Shown here one piece after another: positions 1-6,016 of a DNA stretch of 20,139 nt (position 1 is its first letter; each line of letters opens with the position of its first letter). The DNA lies in IMG/VR virus record IMGVR_UViG_3300031787_001049, positions 1 through 20,139 of that record; one strand, given 5' to 3'. The translations under genes were made by a program, and so were the position numbers. The notes under the pieces are model-generated. The model saw only the letters and a list, made by a program, of their open reading frames with translations. It was not told the DNA's origin and searched no databases. The DNA comes from a virus.

Positions 1-1503
1 AAGCGGTACGAACTTGGGGAGAAAGGTGATGAGGTCATTAATGCGCTTGGTAAACGCCGCGCCGATTTTAGTGAAGGGGATCTTGATCGTTATGGTGCTT
101 ACTGTTGCAACGATGTTGATCTGACCCACAGACTTTTCCACATACTAGCCGAAAACTTTCCGAAGTCTGAACTAAAAGTTATTGACATAACTCTGCGGAT
201 GTTTACGCACCCGCAACTGATGCTGGATCTGCCCCTGCTTGAGCAACACCTGCACGATGTCAAAACTAGGAAAGAGAAACTGCTTGAAGTGGCTGCCGCT
301 GACCGCGATACGCTGATGTCTAATGACAAGTTTGCAGAACTGATACTGTCATTGAAAGATAAAGATAGCGGGGAGCCAGTATTTAAATCTGCCGATCTGT
401 TGCCTCGTAAAGTTAGCGCACGCACAGGCAAAGAGGTTTGGGCTTTCGCCAAGACCGATGAAGGCTTCAAAGAACTGGCTTCTCATCCTGACCCGCGCGT
501 TCAGGCTTTGGTTGCGGCCCGACTCGGGAACAAAACTACGCTTGAGGAAACACGTACGCAGAGGTTTATAGACATAGCCAAACGTGGGCGGATGCCCGTC
601 CCGCTTAAGTACTATGCCGCGCACACTGGTCGGTGGGGTGGCGATGACAAAATCAACTTGCAGAACTTGCCAAGCCGGGGGCAGAACGCAGGCAGGCTGA
701 AGACAGCCATCCGGGCACCAAAGGGTTACGTGTTAATAGATGCAGACTCCTCCCAGATCGAGGCTCGCACCGTGGCATGGTTGGCGGGGCAGACCGATTT
801 AGTGGATGCGTTTGAGAAAGGCGAAGATGTATACAAGATTATGGCATCGGCTATCTATGCAAAGAACGCTGACGCAATTACAAAGGAAGAGCGGTTTGTC
901 GGAAAGACAACAATCCTTGGTGCTGGATATGGCATGGGGGCTATTAAATTCCGCGACCAACTTAAAGTATTCGGAGTCGAGATCGACGAAACGGAATCAC
1001 AGCACATCATCAACATCTATCGACAAACTTATAAAAACATCCCCACGCTATGGAAGCAGGGGCAAAATGCGCTTGATGCGATTATGGCAAATCGGGATGT
1101 GGCGTTGGGCGAATACCCCGATGCTCTTAGTGTCCAAGGAGATAAAGGAATACGACTTCCTTCCGGGCTGTATATACGATATTCCGAACTCGCAAAAGAT
1201 CCCGATGGCAATTACTCCTATAAAACCCGAATGGGGCGCACCAAAATCTATGGTGGGAAAGTTATCGAAAACGTATGCCAAGCCGTTGCGCGGTGCATCA
1301 TAGCCGAGCAGATGACCCGTATTGCCAAGAGGTACAAGGTTGTATTGACGGTACACGATGCGATAGCATGCCTGGCGCCCACGGGTGAACGTGACAACGC
1401 TGTAAAATATGTTGAGGAATGTATGCGGTGGCGTCCTGACTGGGCTAGGGATTTACCCTTAAATTGTGAAGTTGGAAGCGGAGAGAGTTATGGTGAGTGT
1501 TGA
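1..1503 (+). CDS. DNA polymerase family A (PolA-like), 5'-truncated by the window edge
   Basis: Template-directed replicative polymerase of the phage. The frame is open from base 1, so the first in-frame ATG (199) is internal and the true start lies outside. The end of the 3'-5' exonuclease domain is visible: the YxxxD exo III motif (YCCND, 100-114). Polymerase motif A is DSSQIEAR with its catalytic Asp at 745-747. Motif B is R-x3-K-x7-YG: Arg at 892, Lys at 904, Tyr at 928. Motif C is VHD at 1351-1359. About 211 residues separate exo III from motif A, close to the spacing in E. coli Pol I, so the visible part is complete and looks active. Four residues after the motif B Lys, where E. coli has Phe762, this protein has Leu. 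It is first in a run of tightly packed replication genes. Confidence 0.95.
   Translation, partial: KRYELGEKGDEVINALGKRRADFSEGDLDRYGAYCCNDVDLTHRLFHILAENFPKSELKVIDITLRMFTHPQLMLDLPLLEQHLHDVKTRKEKLLEVAAADRDTLMSNDKFAELILSLKDKDSGEPVFKSADLLPRKVSARTGKEVWAFAKTDEGFKELASHPDPRVQALVAARLGNKTTLEETRTQRFIDIAKRGRMPVPLKYYAAHTGRWGGDDKINLQNLPSRGQNAGRLKTAIRAPKGYVLIDADSSQIEARTVAWLAGQTDLVDAFEKGEDVYKIMASAIYAKNADAITKEERFVGKTTILGAGYGMGAIKFRDQLKVFGVEIDETESQHIINIYRQTYKNIPTLWKQGQNALDAIMANRDVALGEYPDALSVQGDKGIRLPSGLYIRYSELAKDPDGNYSYKTRMGRTKIYGGKVIENVCQAVARCIIAEQMTRIAKRYKVVLTVHDAIACLAPTGERDNAVKYVEECMRWRPDWARDLPLNCEVGSGESYGEC
1480..1485 (+). promoter_or_regulatory. Shine-Dalgarno site deciding the start of the 61-residue protein
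   Basis: GGAGAG lies six bases (counted from GGAG) before the ATG at 1490. An in-frame GTG at 1466 is also possible but has no such site, so 1490 is chosen. The site is inside the end of the polymerase gene. Confidence 0.7.
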
Positions 1504-1675
1504 TAAGGCCGTGGACTATGCGGCATACGAGTTGCAGGTAAAACACCTTCTGAAAGAGGTGCATAACTTGTTGTTGAAAGGCGACTGGAAGGGTGCGGCT
1601 TCCACAATTGACATGACCATAGTAGAGTTGCGGCTGATGCGAACTGCGGTCAAAAGCCAAATTAAAAATGCCTAA
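1490..1675 (+). CDS. Small helical phage protein of unknown function (61 aa)
   Basis: I do not recognise a named family. The protein is short and appears wholly alpha-helical, with leucine-rich amphipathic stretches (LLKEVHNLL, then VELRLMRTAV), no cysteines and no signal peptide. The ATG at 1490 is preferred over the in-frame GTG at 1466 because GGAGAG sits just upstream of it. The gene overlaps the polymerase end by 14 bases and the next gene by 8 bases (ATGCCTAA), so it is probably translationally coupled to both. Small helical proteins of this kind are common between phage replication genes and may be accessory or adaptor proteins, but that is inference. Its location between polymerase and nuclease is the only functional clue. 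Confidence 0.7.
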   Translation: MVSVDKAVDYAAYELQVKHLLKEVHNLLLKGDWKGAASTIDMTIVELRLMRTAVKSQIKNA

Positions 1676-2342
1676 CTACACATGGTCTTATTCCTCACTT
1701 GGTCTGTTCCAACAATGTCCTAAGAAGTATTACCACCTCCGAGTAGCCAAAGACTACAAAGAGCCGGAGACCGATGCCTTGCTGTACGGCAAGCGTCTGC
1801 ACGAGGCGGCTGAGTTATACATAGGTAAGGGCACCCCCCTACCGCCTCAGTTTGGCTTCATCAAGAACATGCTGGATCTACTAAAGACATTAGGTGAAGG
1901 TGGGGAGTTTCTGTGCGAATACCGCATGGCCCTGACCCGGGACTTGAAACCCTGCGACTTCTTTGCCAAGGATGTGTGGTGGCGGGGTGTGGCTGATCTA
2001 GTAATCATAAAAGATGACAAGGCGTATCTTGTGGACTACAAGACGGGTAAATCATCCCGGTATGCCGATACCAAGCAGTTGGAGATACTGGCCTTGGCGT
2101 TGTTTAAGCACCGCCCTGACCTGAAACTTGTTAAGGGTGGCCTGCTCTTTTTGGTGGCAAACGACTTTGTGAAGGTGGATTATGAGGGTAGCCAACAGGC
2201 AGAGCCGTGGGTAAAATGGCTAAATGAGACCAAGCAGTTGGAGGCCGCATACGAGAACGAGGTATGGAACCCCAAGCCGAATTTCTCCTGCAGGCAGTAT
2301 TGCATAGTGACCGACTGCATACATAACGGAAAGAATCATTAA
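1668..2342 (+). CDS. PD-(D/E)XK nuclease, Cas4/RecB-like, putative Fe-S cluster
   Basis: Probable single-strand or end-processing nuclease acting in phage replication or recombination. The N-terminus has the family signature SYSSLGLFQQCPKKYY. Catalytic residues in order are His45 (LHEAA), Asp110 (GVADLV), Asp123 and Lys125 (VDYKTGK, the DxK motif), and Gln137 (QLEILAL). This matches the PDDEXK_1/Cas4 core. Cys17 at the N-terminus together with Cys208, Cys212 and Cys217 at the C-terminus is the one-plus-three layout that binds a 4Fe-4S cluster in Cas4 and AddB nucleases, although the spacing (Cx3Cx4C) differs from the common Cx2Cx5C. At 224 residues it is the length of a stand-alone nuclease. 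The start overlaps the previous gene by 8 bases, and the stop overlaps the next ATG by one base (TAATG). No CRISPR genes are nearby, so a phage DNA-metabolism role is most likely. Confidence 0.9.
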   Translation: MPNYTWSYSSLGLFQQCPKKYYHLRVAKDYKEPETDALLYGKRLHEAAELYIGKGTPLPPQFGFIKNMLDLLKTLGEGGEFLCEYRMALTRDLKPCDFFAKDVWWRGVADLVIIKDDKAYLVDYKTGKSSRYADTKQLEILALALFKHRPDLKLVKGGLLFLVANDFVKVDYEGSQQAEPWVKWLNETKQLEAAYENEVWNPKPNFSCRQYCIVTDCIHNGKNH

Positions 2343-2587
2343 TGCCGTATACGAAGTCACCACGCCCGTACAAGCATGAGTATGAGATGCAATTAAAACG
2401 GGATGAACACAGCGACAGGATGGAGCGTCAGCGTGCTCGACGTGCACTGGATAAAAAAGGTGTGAGTCGCGCTGGTAAAGATGTTAGCCATAAGGTTGCA
2501 CTGAGCAAGGGTGGTACGAACAAGGACGGATACGTACTGGAATCCCCTAGTAAAAATCGTTCGCGCAATTACAAGAAAAAGAAGTAA
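2342..2587 (+). CDS. Small basic HNH-like protein (81 aa)
   Basis: Very basic small protein with an Arg/Lys-rich N-terminal helix (residues 18-40) and a C-terminal Lys tail. Residues 46-76 read DVSHKVALSKGGTN followed by KNRSRN, which resembles the DH...PLSKGGTN...N...K core of HNH endonucleases, with His50, Asn60 and Asn72 as candidate active-site residues. The usual zinc-binding Cys pairs are absent, and Ser replaces the Asp commonly found before the first His, so nuclease activity is uncertain. It could instead be a DNA-binding relic of an HNH fold. The ATG overlaps the nuclease stop by one base, with GGAAAG upstream, so the two are probably co-translated. Confidence 0.6.
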   Translation: MPYTKSPRPYKHEYEMQLKRDEHSDRMERQRARRALDKKGVSRAGKDVSHKVALSKGGTNKDGYVLESPSKNRSRNYKKKK

Positions 2588-2615
2588 ACTAGGTTTTACA
2601 GTAGTAAAGTTTTTC

Positions 2616-2646
2616 GGGCTGAAAGTGAAAACATCACTTTCGGCCT
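2616..2646 (+). other. Long stem-loop in the leader of the SNF2 gene
   Basis: GGCTGAAAGTGA (2617-2628) pairs with TCACTTTCGGCC (2634-2645) through twelve pairs including one G.U, plus an outer G.U pair, around a five-base loop. No T-run follows on either strand, so it is not a classical intrinsic terminator. It ends 14 bases before the Shine-Dalgarno site of the next gene, so it could be an mRNA-processing, stability or translation-control element. The function is inference. Confidence 0.6.
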
Positions 2647-2660
2647 ATCGGCGTCTTGTT

Positions 2661-2670
2661 GGAGAGTGAA
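2661..2670 (+). promoter_or_regulatory. Shine-Dalgarno site deciding a TTG start
   Basis: GGAGAGTGAA lies directly in front of TTG at 2671. The same ten bases precede the ATG at 4273. This makes 2671 the likely start of the helicase gene rather than the upstream TTG at 2656, which has no site at a usable distance. Confidence 0.65.
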
Positions 2671-4218
2671 TTGCAAATACTAGAAAATAAAGCATTGTTG
2701 TTGAAAGTAAAAGAACCAAACCGTATCACTACGGTTATCCCCAAAAGCAAAGTGCTTGATACGGGCGAAGTGCTTGTGAAGTGGGGGCTTGAAGAAGCAC
2801 AGGTGCTAAAGAACTTACGCATCCGAAACGTACCATCACCCATCATCGCTCACTACGATTGGCCCGGACTCTACAGACCGTTTGCTCATCAGAAAACTAC
2901 CGCAGAATTTTTAACACTACATCGCCGTGCGTTCTGCTTTAACGAGCAAGGCACAGGTAAAACAGGCAGTGTGATTTGGGCGGCTGATTACTTGATGAAG
3001 TTAGGCATCATCAAACGAGTGCTGGTGCTCTGCCCGTTGTCAATCATGGAGTCTGCATGGGTAAATGATTTGTTTAGATTTGCCATGCACCGCACGGTTC
3101 AGGTTGCTCATTCGTACTCACGTGATAAACGAATCAAAGCAGTTAAGTCAGATGCAGAGTTTGTGATTTGTAATTTTGACGGGCTTGAGATTGTCAAAGA
3201 TGCAGTCAACGAAAGCGGATTTGATCTCATCGTAGTTGATGAAGCAAACGCGTACAAAACGGTAACTACAAAACGCTGGAAAACTTTAGCCTCAATCATC
3301 AAGCCGAGCACGTGGGTATGGATGATGACTGGAACTCCGGCGGCTCAGGCACCTACCGATGCGTATGGACTTGCAAGGATTGTCAACCCCGGGTCAGTAC
3401 CTAGATTCTTTGGGTCGTTTAAAGATCAGGTCATGCAGAAGATTACCCAATTTAAATGGGTGCCTCGGCCCCGGGCAGAAGAGATAGTGCATCAGGTGCT
3501 ACAACCTGCCATCCGGTTTACCAAAGAAGAGTGCCTTGATTTGCCGGACATGACATACGTCACCCGACAGGTTCCCTTGACCGCGCAGCAGCAGAAGTAT
3601 TACGAGACCATCCGTAAACATATGGTAGCAACCGCCGCTGGCGAAGATATTACGACGGTGAACGCAGCAGCAAACCTTAATAAGTTACTGCAACTATCTT
3701 GTGGCGCTGTGTATTCCGATAGTGGAGAGGTCGTAGCCTTTGACGCTTCCAACCGGATAGCCGCGCTAAAAGAGGTCATTGACGAGGCATCGCACAAAGT
3801 TATTGTGTTTGTCCCGTACAGGCATGCAATACAGATTGTGTACGAAGAATTAATTAAGGACGGATACACCGCAGAGATTATTAGTGGTGCTGTGTCTGTT
3901 AATGCACGTACGGACATCTTCAATAGGTTTCAGACAGAGAAAGATCCAAAGGTTTTAATCATCCAACCACAGGCGGCATCTCATGGAGTTACTTTGCACG
4001 CCGCAAACGTAGTCGTGTATTGGTCTCCGGTGATGTCTGTAGAAACTTATTTACAGGCGAATGCTCGTGTGCATCGAGCGGGCCAACGTAATCCATGCAC
4101 CGTGGTACACCTCCAAGGCTCACATGTTGAGAAGCGGATGTATTCGATGCTTGAAGCGAAAGTTGATATTCATACAAGAGTTGTTGATCTCTACAAAAAT
4201 TTGCTTGAAGATGCTTGA
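2671..4218 (+). CDS. SNF2/DEAD-box-type helicase (superfamily 2 ATPase)
   Basis: ATP-dependent DNA translocase or remodeller. Two RecA-like lobes are visible. Numbering is from the TTG at 2671, giving 515 residues. Motif I is EQGTGKT (residues 92-98), preceded by the Q-motif-like HQKTTAEF. Motif II is DEAN (190-193) rather than the usual DEAH or DEGH. Motif III is TGTP in MMTGTPAAQAP. Motif V is near the GVTLHAANVV stretch, and motif VI is QANARVHRAGQ (462-472) with its arginine fingers. This is a minimal SNF2 core without chromatin-reading domains, as in phage homologues. It follows two nuclease-like genes, so it may unwind or strip DNA for them. It could also act at recombination intermediates or as a defence-evasion factor. 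The sequence does not decide between these. Confidence 0.92.
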   Translation: MQILENKALLLKVKEPNRITTVIPKSKVLDTGEVLVKWGLEEAQVLKNLRIRNVPSPIIAHYDWPGLYRPFAHQKTTAEFLTLHRRAFCFNEQGTGKTGSVIWAADYLMKLGIIKRVLVLCPLSIMESAWVNDLFRFAMHRTVQVAHSYSRDKRIKAVKSDAEFVICNFDGLEIVKDAVNESGFDLIVVDEANAYKTVTTKRWKTLASIIKPSTWVWMMTGTPAAQAPTDAYGLARIVNPGSVPRFFGSFKDQVMQKITQFKWVPRPRAEEIVHQVLQPAIRFTKEECLDLPDMTYVTRQVPLTAQQQKYYETIRKHMVATAAGEDITTVNAAANLNKLLQLSCGAVYSDSGEVVAFDASNRIAALKEVIDEASHKVIVFVPYRHAIQIVYEELIKDGYTAEIISGAVSVNARTDIFNRFQTEKDPKVLIIQPQAASHGVTLHAANVVVYWSPVMSVETYLQANARVHRAGQRNPCTVVHLQGSHVEKRMYSMLEAKVDIHTRVVDLYKNLLEDA

Positions 4219-4243
4219 CAGAGTAAAATCGTTTTATTAGTAT
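4215..4243 (+). promoter_or_regulatory. Putative sigma70-type promoter
   Basis: A perfect -35 hexamer TTGACA (4215-4220) overlaps the helicase stop codon. A 17-base spacer leads to TAGTAT (4238-4243), which matches four of six bases of TATAAT. TATTAT at 4241-4246 is an alternative -10 with longer spacing. The region is AT-rich and lies just ahead of the gene starting at 4273, giving a short leader with a Shine-Dalgarno site. It would let the SSB-like and downstream genes be transcribed by host RNA polymerase independently of the polymerase and helicase genes. Called from sequence match only. Confidence 0.55.
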
Positions 4244-4272
4244 TATCAAACATAACAATACGGAGAGTGAAA

Positions 4273-4668
4273 ATGAGCGAAGTCTCTGCTGATAGGCTTG
4301 TTAAAGCCTACATAAAAATCCGTGATAAGCGGAAACAAATTGCTGATGAGTTTGAAAAGCAAGATAAAGAATTAGAAGAAACTCAAGACCGTATCTCGGA
4401 GGAGATTCTTACCATCTGTAAATCAATGGGTGCTGATGGGTTCAAGACTGAATTTGGCACGGTGACTCGCCGTGTAGCAAAAAGGTTTTGGACTAATGAT
4501 TGGCACTCGTTTCACAAGTTTCTATTGGAACATCAGATGCCGGAGTTATTGGAGAAGCGTATTGCGCAGACCAATATGGCTACGTTCCTTGAAGAAAACC
4601 CCGATTTGCTACCACCGGGGCTAAATGTGGATAGCAAATACACCATCTCAATCAGGAGAAAAACATGA
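4273..4668 (+). CDS. Conserved phage protein of unknown function, N-terminal coiled coil (131 aa)
   Basis: The ATG at 4273 has GGAG seven bases upstream. The in-frame GTG at 4267 would place that site too close and is not preferred. Residues 8-50 are charged and heptad-like (KIRDKRKQIADEFEKQDKELE), suggesting a coiled coil. A compact C-terminal part follows (FGTVTRRVAKRFWTNDW, then LLEKRIAQTNM and ENPDLLPPGLNV). That C-terminal pattern is familiar from many phage proteins found beside SSB and primase genes, all without assigned function as far as I know. An accessory role in replication is inferred from location only. The stop overlaps the next start as ATGA. Confidence 0.8.
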   Translation: MSEVSADRLVKAYIKIRDKRKQIADEFEKQDKELEETQDRISEEILTICKSMGADGFKTEFGTVTRRVAKRFWTNDWHSFHKFLLEHQMPELLEKRIAQTNMATFLEENPDLLPPGLNVDSKYTISIRRKT

Positions 4669-4814
4669 GTGAGGATCAAGAAATTAGTTTACGACTGGAG
4701 GCGATGCGTATGGCTGTAGAGTTTTATAAAAAAAGTAATGCTGATACTCATGATTTGATAGGTATGGCTTTAATTGTTTATCAATTTTTAAAAGGGGAAA
4801 TTCCAAATGAGTGA
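4665..4814 (+). CDS. Small uncharacterised protein (49 aa)
   Basis: A short gene filling the gap between two clear genes. Its ATG overlaps the previous stop by four bases (ATGA), with AGGAG eight bases upstream. Its stop (TGA, 4812-4814) overlaps the next gene's first eight bases. The product is acidic at the N-terminus (MSEDQEISLRLEAM) and then helical (AVEFYKKSNADTHDLIGMALIVYQFL). No family is recognised. The overlaps and the ribosome binding site are the evidence that it is real. The hydrophobic stretch near residues 33-43 is too short for a confident membrane segment. Function unknown. Confidence 0.65.
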   Translation: MSEDQEISLRLEAMRMAVEFYKKSNADTHDLIGMALIVYQFLKGEIPNE

Positions 4815-5685
4815 ACTTGCAGTATTAAATCAAAACCTACCTGCGCACCTGCGTAGTCTTGACGGTATTGATGAGACCACTAAAGCCCTTATGGGTGGCG
4901 GTGGTGGGTCTAAACGCATATCCATCGAAGGTGGTGTGTGGCGCATGATGGTCAACGGTAAAGAGGTTGCCCGTAACGAAGAGCGGGTGATGAATGTAGT
5001 CATCGTTGCCGCCGCGCCAAAAGTATCTCGTACATACTATGCAGGCGTATACAAGAAGGGTGTTGCTTCTGCCCCGGATTGCTGGTCTGCCGATGGTGAA
5101 GTGCCGGATGCCAAGGCTAAAAACCCACAATCAAAGGCTTGTAAAGACTGCCCTCAAAATATCAAAGGGTCGGGTCAAGGCGATAGCCGTGCGTGCCGTT
5201 TCTCTCAACGTCTTGCTGTAGTGCTTGAGAACGACATCAGCGGCGACGTGTATCAACTCACCCTGCCAAGCCAGTCTATCTTTGGTGAAGGCGAACCCGG
5301 GAAGTGGCCCCTGCAAACGTACGCCAAGATGATTGGTAGTAAAGGCGTGCCCATCACTTCAGTTGTCACCGAGATGCGCTTTGACACTAACAGCGCAACA
5401 CCCAAACTGACTTTCAAGCCAGCAAGGTTCCTAGAAACCGACGAATTTAATACGGCTTTGGGTAAGGGAAAAACCGGAGATGCAATTAAGGCAATCACCA
5501 TGACGGTTGCTCAGGTTGATGGTGTAGACTCAGAAGTTCCCGCTCAGGAAACTGAAAAAGCCGAAGCATCTAAAGTCGAAGCAGAAGCCGTTGAAGAACC
5601 TACCAAACGTGCAAGCAAGAAGGACGAAGCCCCTGCACCTAAGAAGGATCTCACCAAGATTCTTGAAGAATGGGATGACCAATAA
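4807..5685 (+). CDS. SSB-like single-stranded DNA-binding protein with a zinc-finger insert and acidic tail
   Basis: Probable single-stranded DNA-binding protein of the phage replisome. Residues 35-230 look like a beta-rich OB-type body (KRISIEGGVWRMMVNGKEV, VVIVAAAPKVSRTYY, RLAVVLENDISGDVYQLTLPSQS). Four cysteines (C92, C112, C115, C130) in the DCW, CKDCPQN and ACRF motifs are placed to bind one zinc ion. Residues 240-285 are a low-complexity Glu/Lys/Ala linker that ends in an acidic tip (ILEEWDDQ). Such acidic tips in SSB, T7 gp2.5 and T4 gp32 recruit polymerase and helicase. The gene sits between the putative promoter at 4215 and the primase, which fits. It is assigned by architecture and context, so an accessory recombination protein remains possible. 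Confidence 0.75.
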   Translation: MSELAVLNQNLPAHLRSLDGIDETTKALMGGGGGSKRISIEGGVWRMMVNGKEVARNEERVMNVVIVAAAPKVSRTYYAGVYKKGVASAPDCWSADGEVPDAKAKNPQSKACKDCPQNIKGSGQGDSRACRFSQRLAVVLENDISGDVYQLTLPSQSIFGEGEPGKWPLQTYAKMIGSKGVPITSVVTEMRFDTNSATPKLTFKPARFLETDEFNTALGKGKTGDAIKAITMTVAQVDGVDSEVPAQETEKAEASKVEAEAVEEPTKRASKKDEAPAPKKDLTKILEEWDDQ

Positions 5686-5694
5686 GGGGGCATC

Positions 5695-5928
5695 ATGTCA
5701 CGCGGTTACACAACCAAATTCATCGCGGCTGTCAACGCTGCAGATCAATCCAAGTTAGGTGTACGGCTTGCACAACTCTGCATTGACAATGACATCCCGG
5801 TGAAAGATGTGTCTGAGTTCCTCAAAGTTACACGCATGACGGTGTATCACTGGTTCAAAGGTGAGACAAACGTGCTTGGTCAGCATAAAGAGATAGTAGA
5901 AAAATTAATTGCGAAACTAAGTACGTAA
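5695..5928 (+). CDS. Small HTH transcriptional regulator, Cro/C1-like (77 aa)
   Basis: Likely DNA-binding regulator. Residues 34-56 hold a helix-turn-helix, IPVKDVSEFLKVTRMTVYHW, in which the second helix (RMTVYHWFKG) is the recognition helix typical of the XRE/Cro type. The rest is two short flanking helices, and there is no sensor or oligomerisation domain. AAGGGGG stands five bases before the ATG at 5695, a strong ribosome binding site. It follows the SSB-like gene by nine bases, so it is in the same transcript, and precedes the structured leader of the primase gene. It may regulate its own operon or the early-to-late switch. No divergent repressor gene or operator repeats are seen, so a lysogeny role is not supported here. 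Confidence 0.8.
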   Translation: MSRGYTTKFIAAVNAADQSKLGVRLAQLCIDNDIPVKDVSEFLKVTRMTVYHWFKGETNVLGQHKEIVEKLIAKLST

Positions 5929-5934
5929 ACGGTT

Positions 5935-5993
5935 TAAGGAGGCTAGGGGGCACCCGAAAAGGGTAGTTCGCCGTCCTATCCCTGCCTACCTTA
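5935..5993 (+). promoter_or_regulatory. Branched RNA-like structure between the HTH and primase genes
   Basis: TAAGG-AGGC-(T)-AGGG (5935-5948) pairs with CCCT-GCCT-(A)-CCTTA (5980-5993), giving 13 base pairs with two single-base bulges. Inside it GGC (5949-5951) can pair with GCC (5970-5972), enclosing an ACCC/GGGT hairpin (5952-5964) with a GAAAA loop. The 5' strand contains a full AAGGAGG (5936-5942) that has no start codon at a normal distance. Downstream is TTATTTT (5991-5997). It could be a weak terminator after the HTH gene or a leader that controls primase translation. I match no known riboswitch class. Confidence 0.55.
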
Positions 5994-6016
5994 TTTTAAC
6001 GACGGCGCACTGAACG

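Noticed and set aside
806-1303. A 165-codon open frame inside the polymerase gene on the + strand
   Set aside because: It overlaps conserved polymerase motifs A and B in another frame, has no ribosome binding site of note and encodes a low-complexity basic product. It is a shadow frame.
2616-2646. The hairpin as an intrinsic terminator
   Set aside because: No T-run follows the stem on the + strand and the reverse strand shows A bases instead. It is kept only as a structured leader.
2656-2658. TTG at 2656 as the helicase start
   Set aside because: The Shine-Dalgarno site at 2661 lies downstream of it. TTG at 2671 has the site at the right distance.
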